Positions 44,099-55,828 of a stretch of 64,000 bases of DNA are shown here, piece after piece (positions within the stretch are counted from its first letter, which is position 1; each line of letters starts with the position of its first letter). Source of the stretch: Kingdonia uniflora (taxonomy: Eukaryota; Streptophyta; Magnoliopsida; Ranunculales; Circaeasteraceae); NCBI GenBank assembly GCA_014058105.1, contig JACGCM010001390.1, positions 62,001 through 126,000 of the forward strand. The letters are read 5' to 3'. The translations under genes were made by a program, and so were the position numbers. A model generated the notes under the pieces. The model searched no databases. It saw only the letters and a list, made by a program, of their open reading frames with translations, and was not told the DNA's origin.

Positions 44099-45394
44099 TG
44101 GAAAGAGAGATCCTGATCTTCGAGGAAGGGGTGTTTGGGAGTGAGATCAAAACAGTAACAGTATTCAATCGGATTACAGATTCAATATGAAATCAGAAAA
44201 AATAAAGCCCTTAAACACATAAACAAACTATATGTGAGAAAGAGAGTACCTTTGAGACGTTAGTGGGGAGAAAGCAAACGATTGTTCGAGAGAGGAAAAA
44301 AAGCAGAGAGATACATGGTTTTTGTTAAGAGATATGTGGGTTTTCGTTGAATACAAGGTGAGAGAAAGATAGAGAACGGTTGTAGATTCACAGGGATTTG
44401 GGGGAGAAAGAGGTGAAAGACGCGGGAAATATAAAACCTCACTATGACCACTTTGCCTTCTACAAATTAAAATATTACCAAAATGCAAAAAGATCCCAAC
44501 CCTATCTTTTGCAACTCATCTATCTCGAGGCTTTGAAACTCAACCACTCTTTGTCCTTAGATAAAAGACTGCCTCTGGATGTAATATAGATGCTAGCGAC
44601 AACAAATTTCTTGAGACTCTAGACCTTGACATTCCACTCCACTCGTGGTGGCTTTTTCAAATGCTCAACTTCATTTACCAATTTCATAGCTCAAGTATAT
44701 ATTGCGTTGGTATATCAATTTACTACAAAACAAGTGCTTTTGATATCCTATGTGCATATGCCTTTAGGCCTTTTAGTAACTGTTTCCACTTCCATTAAAA
44801 AAACACACTTTTTAATGGGTACCTCTCACAACCAATTCTCATATATTTGGCAGTCAACATCACCCCTTGTAACTTTTTCCCGTTGAGAAAGGACGCCTTT
44901 AGATGAGTTGAACATAGTTACGTATTGAAAAAACAAAAAATTTCATCGTCATGGGTGTCCTCTGAATCTTCAATTTTTTTTTTATAGAATTGAGATTTGT
45001 GCAAAAAGGATGATATTAGTTAGATTCTACGTTGTTTGTTTCTATTATTGTGTCCTATGCCTCTTTTTTGCAAATTACAAATCACAAATCACAAATAAAC
45101 GGATCTCAACCCTCTATCATTATTGAATCCACCAACTCAACTATATTTTTGGTGAGATCTGGTGGTAGATATTACAAACAATAAAGTAGGATAACATGGG
45201 GACATACTGCCTTTCCTCCACATCACGTTGGCATTGGGCAATGTTTTCCGATATATCCGAAATTTACTAACATTTATATCTAAGATACTTATATGTGAAT
45301 GGTGCATTCGTATTTAGCTTGACCAGTGTATTGGTTCCTTTTGATATTTGGATCCTTGGTTGCTACTGATTCTTGGCATGTTTGTTCTTTCTAG
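44099..45394. other. Intron-like DNA of the H+-pyrophosphatase pseudogene
   Basis: AT-rich with purine-rich runs near 44240-44420. Short ORFs lack motifs. The end (ttcttgattctt... ctag) is a plausible polypyrimidine tract and acceptor for the next exon. Confidence 0.5.
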
Positions 45395-46562
45395 GGATTT
45401 GTTATTGGCTCAACAGCTTTAGTCTCTTTGGCACTCTTTGGTGCCTTTGTAAGCCGTACACTTATTTCAACTGTAGATATTCTAACCCCGAAGGTGTTCA
45501 TTGGTTTAATTGTGGGTGCGATGCTTCCTTACTAGTTCTAGGCAATGACCATGAAGAGTGTTGGAAGTGTAGCATTGAAGATGGTAGAGGAGGTGCGCAG
45601 ACAGTTCAATACTATTCCAGATATCATGGAGGGCACAGCCAAGCCTGACTATCCGACCTGCGTGAAAATATCGACAGATGCGTCCATCAAGGAAATGATC
45701 CCACCTGGTGCTTTAGTCATGCTTACACCCCTAATTGTCGGAACATTCTTTGGGGTTTCCTGGTGTTCTGGCTGGTTTCCTCGTGTCTGGTGTACAGGTA
45801 ATATTAGAATAACATTACTTTGTGCAATAGGAAGTGAGGCTACATTCACATTGTTAGTATCTACTTATTATTGAGACAATCATATAGGTTATCTGTAGTT
45901 GACAAGTAATTCAAAAGATTTGCTATGAATATCCGTAGTATAGAAATATACATGCCAATTAAAGCTAGGGTTTTCTGATAAAAGACAATCCCTTCATCCC
46001 TCCATCTGTCAACTTTTATCATACACCTAATTTTTTTTCCGGGTGGGGTGAGTATATTGATATATGAGTACAGTAGAGGTGTGCACTTATATTGGTTATT
46101 GCAACTTAGATACCATCAGTATATCAAGTTGGTCTAATTCATTAATTAAGAATCTATGATGTGTTTTGATGTTCTGGATATGAAATTCTTGCTATATTTT
46201 GACAGATTGCTATCTCTACATCTAGCACTGGTGGTGCATGGGATAATGCCAAGAAGTACATCGAGGTAAGTATTAATTTTAACTCTTTACTTTGGACCTT
46301 CATATTTCATCCATAAGTATGTTTGTTTACCTTACGGCTTAAAAATTGTTTTCAGGTTGGTGCTTCGAAACATGCAAGAACTCTTGGTCCAAAAGGATCT
46401 GACTCACACAAGGCGGCTGTTATCGATGATACCATTGGGGACCCACTGAAGGACACCTCAGGGCCATCCCTAAACATCCTTATCAAGCTTATGGCTGCCG
46501 AATCTCTTGTGTTTGCTCCATTATTTGCCAAGCACGGAGGCTTGCTTTTCAAGATGTTCTAG
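45395..46562 (+). pseudogene. AVP1-like: H+-pyrophosphatase pseudogene, last three exons
   Basis: Exon 45395-45797 reads [39 protein letters not shown] and [16 protein letters not shown]. It has two stops (45533 and 45539) in the segment that is normally PYWFSAM. After FFGV a short deletion changes the frame, so [10 protein letters not shown] is read in another frame. Exon 46206-46265 reads IAISTSSTGGAWDNAKKYIE. Exon 46356-46562 reads [14 protein letters not shown] and [19 protein letters not shown] and ends [14 protein letters not shown], the normal C terminus. All splice sites are conserved, so loss of function came from stops and indels. Confidence 0.95.
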
Positions 46563-46700
46563 AGAAACCCAGACGTAAACCTACCTCATCGCTCTCCCTA
46601 AAATTTAAAGTTGCTTCTATGTATTATTTCCAGAGGTGTATTTCTAGGTTTTAGGTTTAGGGCTTAGCAAATTTTGGTGTCTAAATTAAATGTTGCGCAA

Positions 46701-46731
46701 ATGATGGTGATGGTGATGGTGATGGTGATGA
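46701..46731. repeat. (GGTGAT)n microsatellite
   Basis: About four to five units downstream of the pseudogene stop, in what would be its 3' UTR. Confidence 0.85.
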
Positions 46732-46851
46732 TAAGTCGAAGGGTGTTTTCTCTTTTTGTCTGGGAGAGTTCTTTTATCCCCTAAAAGCGTATTACAAAAT
46801 TACTTTGTCACCATACAAAATACCCATATTTTAAATTCTATAACTCAATGA

Positions 46852-47143
46852 TTCATATCAACACTCTCATTACAACATCAACAAGGCAATGAAGATTAAC
46901 ATGATGTTGAAGGCAGCACGAGTCTATAATAAGAAAAAAGAGACTCAACATATTTGATTTCAACGCCGAACAACGAAGTGAGTTTGGATGGTCCTGGTGG
47001 TGTTTTGTCACATTGAATCGCGAATCGATCTTGGCCAGCCGTTGAAACCCTAAATGAGTTACAGTCTCTCGGGAGTATTTTTGAGAAGTTTCGACCCAAC
47101 TTTGATGTTGTGGATGTAGCAGACTCCTACAAAAATGAGCCAC
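46852..47143 (-). other. Unassigned minus-strand ORF region
   Basis: Two overlapping minus-strand frames are open. One reads QDRFAIQCDKTPPGPSKL, which has the look of a real exon (possibly after a targeting peptide), but I cannot name the protein. No splice evidence was found. It lies just left of the large Helitron, so it may be a host gene remnant. Confidence 0.3.
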
Positions 47144-47280
47144 ATCACAAAATTAACTACCTAAACCACTTAAAAGACAAAAAGTAACATTTTTTAACTT
47201 TAAACCTTTAAAAGTAATATAAGAGTACTAGGGGGCTCATCAAATATTTCTCTAAACTCCCCATACTTGAGGTGAGAGAA

Positions 47281-47303
47281 AGAAAAAAAAAAAAAAAAAA
47301 AAG
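47281..47303. repeat. Poly(A) run
   Basis: About 19 to 20 consecutive A within a purine run, on the plus strand, 75 bases before the Helitron 5' end. It could be the tail of a retroposed sequence, but no source was recognised. Confidence 0.7.
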
Positions 47304-47884
47304 GATAGAGAGCCATTTTATTACTTTTTTCTTCCCTAAAATAAGTTTAGGGATGCTACTGTAGATACTATTATATCTCTCTATTAAGCCAAATTAATGG
47401 CAATCTTCAAATATTGTATGAAACTATGAAGAAACTCATCATCAAACTCAACCCCCATAGAGAAGAGAAAGAGGGAGAAGACGAACTATGGGTGGGAGAG
47501 TTGAAAATGGAAAGAAAACTGCCAAACGGGACCTCTACATAATTCATTTCAAATCAACCCATTTTTTCATGGTATGATCTCTTCACCTCGCTTTGGTTTA
47601 AGGGTTTCTCTATTTCAAGCAAATCATGTTGTTGTAATGTTTGATTCTCGATTGCTTAGATAGAATCAGATAATGCTCTTTTGAAAGGTTTCCACTAAAT
47701 GGGTATGCATAATTTGATCAAACACTTCATGTGCAGATTTGTGTACTTTATATGTTATGTATCTGAATATACTTGTATAATTAAAACCCCAAAATAATAT
47801 TGAACATAATGCGCTGCACGCGCTAGCGCCATGTGTGTGTCCGCCGCACAAAGAAATGGCAGATTGGCAGTTCCCCCACTATAA

Positions 47885-48319
47885 AAATTGGTTGACTTGT
47901 ACGTCCAAGGGTGTTTCATATCCGAATACCTCGCCAATCCCATTAGATAAAGAATCAGATGGCAGCAATTGTTTTAGTAACTCAACATTTTCCCCCCTGA
48001 TAACATCTAAGAGGTTACAGTTCCTCCCACAGTCTACCCCCAAGTCGTTACAATCTATTAAAAGACCTTTGATCCTCCCCGCTAAGGGGTAATAACTAGT
48101 TAACGTTTCCAAAAGAGACTTCTTTAGTCTATCAAACCTTTTGGCAGGTTTGATCCTGGAAACAGAATCATAATTATAATAGAAGAAGATCAGGGGCACA
48201 TAAACTGGTGGAGAGAGTTGATCGAAGAATGCGAGGTTGAATGTTTTAAGGTGATTCGGAGTTGGGGAAAATGGTTTGATGATCTCCTTTGAGATGATTT
48301 TGATATCCATCTTCAACAT
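47885..48319 (-). pseudogene. BAHD acyltransferase, N-terminal fragment
   Basis: BAHD enzymes transfer acyl groups from CoA to alcohols or amines in plant secondary metabolism. The ATG at 48319 (minus) opens MLKMDIKIISKEIIKPFSP, then HLKTFNLAFFDQLSPPVYV, RFDRLKKSLLETLTSYYPLAGRI and ETPLDVQVNQF, matching vinorine-synthase-like members. It stops at about 47879, before the HxxxD catalytic motif would appear. About 145 of an expected ~430 residues remain, so this is a fragment. Confidence 0.88.
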
Positions 48320-49518
48320 GTCTTACGATCAATGTAAGAAGTCTTTTTGCTGATGATGATTGTGAAATTTCCAAACTTAATATTTGCTCAAACAAACATC
48401 CAAGTATATATGAATACCAACTTAATGCTATTTGGTATTAAAGAAGTCACAACTAAGTTGAATATTTACAGATTTTTGTTCTCTTTCTCCTGCTTTTTCG
48501 TCTAAATTTATTTGAGCATCTTTCCAAGTTTGCTGATTAAATTCCAAATTGCAACCTAACTCAATTACTGAATTTCTATAATGTAGCTTTAGGCAAGAAG
48601 AAAAAGACGTTAGTCAGATTTGAACCACACCTAAGAGAAATAAAACATACAACCTAATGGTATTTCACAGCCAAAACGTCGTCTAGGCCATTGTACAACT
48701 CTTTAGAGAACCTGCAAGGAAATAAAAACTTATTTTATTTTTAATTAAACAAGTATACAGACCCTGTTGAGGTACAACTTGTTCCCTGGATCTCTCTGAG
48801 AAGCCAGATTCCTTCGAAAGAGAGCAGATACTAAACCTTTGAAACATAGAGAACTGCATACTTTGCATAAGACCCTCAAATCAATCTAACACACATTTTG
48901 TATCAGAGGATGACTTTAGGCAGCGGCGAAGTCTTTGCCATAAAGCAAAGTGACAGAAAAATCTTGTAGAGAAGTGCTTATGAGACATATATGCTTGATA
49001 AACTCTTATAGGAAAAATAATTTGGTCTGGGTATATCAGTGAAATATGTAAAGAGGCCTTTCGCACCAACACTAGTACTGGATCAGTGAGTCCTTTTATT
49101 CAAGAAAATGACACCACTTTAATAGCTTTGATTGAATATCTAACTGCACGCATGCAATCTTTTATGATCAGGCCTCTAAAAGCAATTACATTGATTCGGG
49201 TCCTGGAGCTCTCTTTGGGCCTTTCATGTCGTTAATACATGTATATTGTAGTTTGGTACTTAGATCCTGACTAGCAAACCTAAGGCAAAATATATTTGAG
49301 GCATATTTCATGCATCAAACATTGATTCTCTCCAAGCGAAACAGCTGCGAGTTTAACACGGTAAACGTTAACCCTGATGTAAAGTAAATCAGGGTCCCTG
49401 AAACCATCAAGTTATGAACTACACAAGCTTTCATTTATTTATGAGAAAGAAATCACAATCCATTTCAACCCGTTATCATGAGAATTACAAAAGGGTGAAG
49501 AGAGGAACATATAACTCT
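48320..49518. other. Spacer between two BAHD fragments
   Basis: AT-rich, no recognisable exon. Short minus-strand ORFs (48683-49072) have no motif I know. Confidence 0.45.
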
Positions 49519-49713
49519 TTAATGCGAAGAATCAAAGAGACCTGAGAGTTCTAACACACGTTCGAATGCAGCAAAGTCTTCTTCCAAAATGTCCACACAA
49601 GCTTCAATTCCATCACCAGCCCTTGTATCCGTCAACATCACATTATTACTAGAGGAAACAGTATTAGTACATACCCATATATATAGGATTTCCCCAACCA
49701 AAATCTGTTTCAT
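49519..49713 (-). pseudogene. BAHD acyltransferase, C-terminal fragment of another copy
   Basis: On the minus strand the DFGWG motif is encoded at 49691-49705, followed by NPIY. A small insertion then shifts the frame to WVCTNTVSSSNNVMLTDTR, and on to GDGIEACVDILEEDFAAFER, the standard BAHD C terminus. Because it lies upstream (on the minus strand) of the N-terminal piece at 48319, the two belong to different gene copies in tandem, both broken. Confidence 0.8.
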
Positions 49714-49739
49714 ATAAAGGAAACCTGCACAAACTACTA

Positions 49740-50090
49740 AATATTATAAGACCCACTTCACCTTTGACAACTTTTTCAATTTCAACGGCAACCGAGTTCA
49801 AGTATTCACCACCATTATGTTGTAGTTTCCTCAACTATTGGTTGATATTAGGCGCCTAAAATTAGGGGTCTGTTTATTTTCTAATCGGGCGCCTAAGCTT
49901 TAAGCTTTAGGAATTAGGAGCCCATTAATTAAGAGATTAGGATACTTTTTACTAAACTCGAAACCTCCTTTGTAGATAGGGGATTTGGTTTGTGTAGAAT
50001 CGTGCTTTGATCAATCACTCTCCCTCTCTCTCTCCCTATAAAACTGGTTCAACTCGTCACATCACCGGTTTACATGATCACCAATAGTTT
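49740..50090. other. Non-coding stretch before the MATH gene, with a possible promoter
   Basis: A CT-rich run (about 50018-50035) followed by CTATAAAAC and then the ATG at 50093 would serve as a plausible plant core promoter and leader. Confidence 0.4.
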
Positions 50091-50092
50091 GC

Positions 50093-52401
50093 ATGGCGTC
50101 CACCTCTGAACAACACAACCAAGGTTAGAGTTTAATGCTCTAAACCATAAATCATTATGCTTGGTTGATTATGATTTGATGAGTTTCATTTGAATTTGAT
50201 AAGGCTAGCTGTTTGTTTGAATTCCCCAGAATTTGTTACTTCAGTCCGAGATAATCCATCGCTTCACCATACTAATTGAGTCTTTTTCAGCACTTTCAGA
50301 TGTGTTCACTACATACAAATCCGCTCCGTTTCGCTTGGGATCTTATTACTGGTAAGTAGTAACACCTTTATTGCTTGCTTCATAATTCTGAAAACTCACC
50401 CAACACCTCCAATGCATGCATACAATTCTGTAGTGGCCAATTGTTTATATGCTTATGCCTCTTTTGTTTTGCATAATTTGATGCTCCGTTTTTTGTATCT
50501 TTTGGTACCGCTGATTCCGTAACACTATCACTAGTGTACCATGGATGATGGATTGTGGCCCAAAGGCGGGTAAGAAATGCACCTGATCAAAAAAGATGAT
50601 GGGCCAAACAAATTTAAAAGAATATTAGGAGGGCCAAAGCCAGATAAACACAAGCTTCGCATATGCTAAAAAAAGGGTAAAAAAAAGAATAGCCTGTACA
50701 ATCTTTTTCTCTTCTTCTATTTTGAAGTACCACGCGCCATAAAGGCATTAAGTGTTTCCTGATTATATCACTCTCTTACATATTATGTTTACATTTGGAG
50801 GAAGTTGATACTCTACCCAAAAGGAAATAATGTGAAAGATCATATTTCCCTTTACTTGGAAACTGAGAAATTTGCTTTTCCGAAGATTTGGGAACTTGAA
50901 ATTGTTTGCAAGTTCTTTTCGTACGATCAAATCCGAAACAAATACTTGACATTTGAAGGTAACTTCTTCAAGGATATTATTGCTACTTATATTTGAAAAA
51001 AGTTGCAAAAAAAGAGAGCCTATCTAAGCTAGTTCATTTTGTATATGAGTAGAAATTTACCTGCTTAATTGTTCCGAAGGGATACTTTTATAGCCTCTCT
51101 TACTTTTTATGTAAAAGGTAAATTGAAGAACTATTGTTAAAATTTGGTCCCAACAACTTTGATAATTTAAATTAAGAAACATGTTACAGAAACAATGCAC
51201 CTCAAAGTACTAATCTATGTTGTTTATGATATGGTCTACTACGTCTCATAAGTATGCAAACTTGCAGTTCTTATTAATTGACCTTTAATTATGATGGATC
51301 TGTATGTATGTTTGTATACATAACAATAAGAAGAGAAAGGTAGGGATTTATAGACTTAGAGATTTGTAACGAACATATGATTACATAACTGCCTGCAAAT
51401 GCTCACCCATAAATCTTCATCTGAGGGTATTCCTTTAATCGTCATTAGGTTGTAATTTAAACAAAGAAATTTCAGTGCAGTTTTTCCTTAAATCTTCATA
51501 AGGTTTCAAGAGATATTACCACGTTTCAAAATGAATTTTCTCATTAGACTCTCGATTATAGGATTTGATATAAATAATTGGCTTTGCCGAAAGATTGTTT
51601 GCTTCTAATTTGATGAATAGGAATCAATGAAATCTCAATTATAGAGTTGGTGAAAAGTTTTTTCTTTTTATTGCTTTTTTGTTTTGACCTTAAATCATGA
51701 TAATTTCATCTCTGACTCTTTGCTTTCTTGTGTTGTTTTGATTTGAGTTTATAAACCTGAGCTTAATTTTGTTGGAAACAATTGAAAACAGTCAATAAAA
51801 AAGATGGACTCTGTTAAAGTTATTTTGATTTAGAAAACGGGGATATGAAGTATGAAGAGTCGACAAGAAACCGTGGGAATACTGCCTAAGGCATGACGTT
51901 GAAGGGCCAATCAAAGCTTATGAAGTTGCGAGTAATTAGTTTGCTGCATGGTGTCTTTTTGGTTTTTGCGTACCATTTCTCCTTAGCCCGTTAAAAAAAG
52001 TCTCTAGCTCCAAAAAACATGGATATAATAAGCCATGTTGCAGTTATATCATTCTAGAATTAAATAGTAAATACTGAATTCTTGTAAAAAAATTTGTTCA
52101 CACTGTTTGATAATCACAGTAGATAATGTATATGCTCATCTGATGATGTGCAGATCGTGACAAGACATTTTTTCGCATCACTGGAGCTCAAGCCTGTTAT
52201 GGTTTTTCTAACCTCATACATCATTCAACTTTTCACGACCCTTGTAATGGATATCTTGTCAACGATATCTGTCTTTTTGGAGTGGAAATCTTCATTGTTA
52301 AAGGGGGTGCCGAAGGATAAACATACATGGATGATTGAAAGGCTTACCAAATCAAATGATGCATGTTATTCAAATACATTCATTGCTGGAGGTCTCAAAT
52401 G
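50093..52401 (+). pseudogene. MATH (TRAF-like) domain protein gene, at least four exons, broken by one frameshift
   Basis: Exon 1 (50093 to about 50123) reads MASTSEQHNQ. Exon 2 (50291-50351) in one frame reads HYIQIRSVSLGILL, like the start of a MATH domain. Exon 3 (about 50780-50958) reads YIWRKLILYPKGNNVKDHI and FFSYDQIRNKYLTFE. Exon 4 (52154-52401) joins in phase as DRDKTFFRITGAQACYGF, then STFHDPCNGYLVNDICLFG. At the run GGGGG near 52304 the frame shifts by one base. Beyond it a second MATH domain starts (HTWMIERLTKSNDACYSNTF, AGGLKW) and ends at a GTAAGT donor. MATH proteins of this type act as adaptors, often in ubiquitin pathways. Later exons were not found. Confidence 0.8.
51000..52153. 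other. Third intron of the MATH gene
   Basis: AT-rich intron sequence with no coding or repeat signal, ending in a gtgcag acceptor at 52153. Confidence 0.6.
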
Positions 52402-52409
52402 GTAAGTCT

Positions 52410-53090
52410 CTTTTAATCTGTTCCCTGTAACGATCTACTTATTTGGACCAATTTTTGGAGGGGCCCTTGGATAGATTTACTCATCCTCTTAAAAAGATAT
52501 CAATAACTACGCCATACTTCGTATCTTGAGAACAGATGGATGGAATTAAGCATCCAGTTCGAGAGTAGTAAAGCCATAGTCATTAACATGCAAAAGAAGC
52601 AAGGTCAATTTTGATAAAATTACAAGCCTTAGGGGAAAGAGTTTTGAAAACAAATAAATACATCATCGCATAAGAATGTCTCAGGACAAGCAGCCTTGAA
52701 AATCCTGGATTATTCATTTCATGTGAAGATTCTCATAGTTCTCAGTGCAACAAAACCTTGGAGACTTGAAAAGGAAAACAAGCACTCTTTTTAGCCACGG
52801 CAGGTTGGTTATCAGCTGATCTTACTTGCAAGCCCTATCACAAGGATTACATTTAAAAGATCATAGGAGTCCAGGAAATTAAAGATCCTTTCAAAGCAAC
52901 TAACAACAATTAGAAATACAAATAATTACTAACGGCTCTGACTGAGTGTTATCAAAATCATACAACCCAACTTGCCTTCCCAATCACACACACAAAATCA
53001 TACACATAATTATTAACAGCTCTGTCATATAGGTCAAATGTTTTATTTTGTTATATGTTAATTATATTTTATTTTCTTGGCTTTCTCTTA
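52410..53090. other. Non-coding stretch, Helitron interior
   Basis: Nothing recognised. I looked for the next MATH exon and did not find it. Confidence 0.45.
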
Positions 53091-53295
53091 GGGAAATGAA
53101 GCGATTTCCAAGTAGTACATCAAGGGGATGGCTTAATAACAAAAAAGTAACTGGATCAACGGGTATGGACTTCAACTTAACTTTGAACAGGAGGGGCAAC
53201 ACAACTGGTGGTAGGGAAGGGCTTGCGCACATCTCATGGTTCGTCAAGAACAAGTCCAACCACGAAAAATGCCACGAGACTGAAGGTGAAGATTA
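53091..53295 (+). other. Unassigned exon-like ORF
   Basis: After a tctcttag acceptor the frame reads REMKRFPSSTSRGWLNNKK, then GMDFNLTLNRRGNTTGGREG and HISWFVKNKSNHEKCHETE to a stop at 53293. Composition is protein-like and the splice acceptor is good, but I do not recognise it. It lies between the MATH gene and the RPA-like gene inside the Helitron. Confidence 0.35.
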
Positions 53296-53775
53296 AATTG
53301 ATTTATTTTGTCCTTTTGTAGATACGAATGAAACCCTGAGTCATAGAGATACCATTATGGCATCTATTTGACAATTACGGTTGTAGTGAAATCGTAAAAC
53401 ACTTGAAGAGTGTTTTTCAAGAAGAACCTAATATCTAACTTGGAGATGATTTTTGAAACAATCATTACGATTGGTTACTAACACATTTCAAGGAAAATGC
53501 GTTAGGTCATGCAATAAAACCAAGGTGAATCGAACTATTGACTTAGCAATAAAATCAACAAACCTGACTACTGAGCTAATGCGTATATATTGTTTAATGT
53601 TCAGTGGCTCAAATATCATCTATAAGCCATTTTTTTCCCGAATGCAAACATAGTAAGTAGGGTCATTTCTGTGAGTATATATAAACTTTATACTCACTAG
53701 ATTCATTATACTATATTCATTAGATCTTATGCAAAATCAAATACTAATTTCTTGCATATCCCACGCAGTTGAGGT

Positions 53776-55828
53776 ATGTTTGACAACAATGATGACCCCA
53801 ATATCTATGACTTAAGAGATTTGAAGTCTAACACTTCGAATTGGGGAATTCGAGCAAGAATATCTAGAATCTGGCCTGTCATGGACTTCCGAGACCGGAC
53901 TAAAATAATAAGCACCAACATGGTTTTGATTGATCAAAGGGTAAATGTTATTTTCTCGACAAGTCATACCTATAATCTATAGTATATTAATTGATAATAT
54001 TTGTTTACTTGTATACAGGGATATCAAATTGAAGACAGCTACCCCAAAATATGTATGCTCAAGTTCTCTAGATATTTGGGAGAGGGCATCATAATTGATC
54101 TAGCAAATGGTTATGTCGTATTCAGCATCGACTTATACCAACCACTCGATTACCAATTGAAGATCCAATTCCAAGACAAGGCCATCATCAAACAACTAGA
54201 TGACACTAACGACATCCCGCTCTTATGATTTAATTTTTGTGATTTCAACAATCTTGATCGTTTTGCAAACAAAAGTGAAACAACAATTAAATACTTAGCT
54301 ACAACTTTTCTCTAACTTTACTCGTATACTATTTAATTAGGTCTTATCTATCAAATCCCAGATATTATCGGTCGTATCATAGACGTAACACCTACCACAC
54401 CCCAACAAACAAAGAATGGAACATAGGTCTTTATAAAAAATGCAACGATAAAAAATGCGAGGTACTAAGTATTATTTCGTTGGTTGCATTGTACAACACG
54501 TAATTCCCAATATTTTTATTCAATTCCATAATAGGGGCATTCAACTATCAATAACATTATGGGGATCTATTGCTACAAAACTAGGGAGACAACTTGACTA
54601 GCTTGACGCTCCTAATGTTGTTTTGGTTATGACTATGAGATATGTTAAAGAATAGAAATGTTATAAATATACATACTAAATTAACACAATTTATTTACCA
54701 TCAAGAATGGACATCTATTTTGTGGAACAGCCGAAATTTCAGATTTTAATAGGGGGGCCCATATATCACCCTGTGTCAACAATTGTGTACACATATTAAA
54801 GAGCATTAATAATATTATATTCAACATATCTTGCACTATATATCATGAATGTTTCTAAGTGTCTATATCCACGGGTAACATTACCATGAATTTTACCTAT
54901 GCTACCAAAACTTATTTGAATCTGGAAATCCCTGAAACTGTAGAATTCTCAGCCAGGTAAGGTGTACAATTTTTTAATAACTAATAACTATAAGCAGTAT
55001 TCCTTAATCATGATACTATAATATTTTGAATGTACGTGCGGATAAAATTATTCAGGTCACACCAACAAAGAATGTTTAAAAGTTTGATCAAGATATGGTA
55101 GATAATATGATTACAATAAAACAGCTGACACACAACATATTCGAAAATTATGCAGCCAAGGTACGTCTTTATCTTATTTCAATAAAGATTCAGTGCATTC
55201 ACTCACCGTATGAATACTAATGATCAAAACGACTTATCCAAAAATATGGTTCCCTCTACAACATTCAGGCGAGAATCTCCATAGTCTATCATGAATACAA
55301 GTTTTGTTATGAATCGTGCAATAATTGCAAACGAAAAGTTAGCCAACAAAATGATAAATTCTATTGTTCGAGCTGCAGCAAAATAATAAGTAATCCGATT
55401 ACTAGGTACGCGAACCCATCTAAATTTATTAAATAAAAAAACATTATAACCCAACCTTATTTTCCTTACAGGTACAAATTACAAGTTGATGTCCAAGATG
55501 AAACAGGATTCATCAAGGTGATAATGTTCGATTACAGTAAAAACAACTAAGGATCTTTCTGAAAATGTATACAAACAATAACCATATTCTACTAAATTAT
55601 TACATGAAATAGTTTAATAAGTTATACTTTTAATTTATGTAGAACAATGGTGAAATAGTAGCAACATGTTATTTGGAAAAGAATTTACTTTGGGTCGAAC
55701 GTGTGTTTGCAATAAAGCTATCAGAAAATAATGTTGGTAAGCAAAATAGTATCTACCGCGCTTATGACGTATCAACCGTGTCTCGAGAAGAAATTGAAAC
55801 CCTGATCCAAACCATTGAGAAGAAATGA
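53776..55828 (+). CDS. RPA70-like (replication protein A / DUF223) gene of the Helitron, multi-exon
   Basis: Such single-strand DNA-binding proteins are known companions of plant Helitrons. Exon 1 (53776-53940) reads YDLRDLKSNTSNWGIRARIS and KIISTNMVLIDQR, an OB-fold start. Exon 2 (from 54020) joins in phase as GYQIEDSYPK; its frame ends in a stop at 54228 unless an earlier donor is used. Exon near 54868-54956 reads TKTYLNLEIPETVEFSAR. Exon ending 55405 holds the RPA zinc ribbon, CNNCKRKVSQQNDKFYCSSC. It joins cleanly to 55472-55536 (YKLQVDVQDETGFIKVIMFD) and to 55643-55828 (GEIVATCYLEKNLLWVERVF ... EETLIQTIEKK-like end, stop). Three junctions are in phase, so this is the best-preserved gene in the window. 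Confidence 0.7.

Noticed and set aside
44595..44625. Possible inverted repeat with 26070-26090 (ctagagtctc / gagactctag)
   Set aside because: Only about ten bases and flanked by direct, not inverted, similarity; too weak to define element ends.
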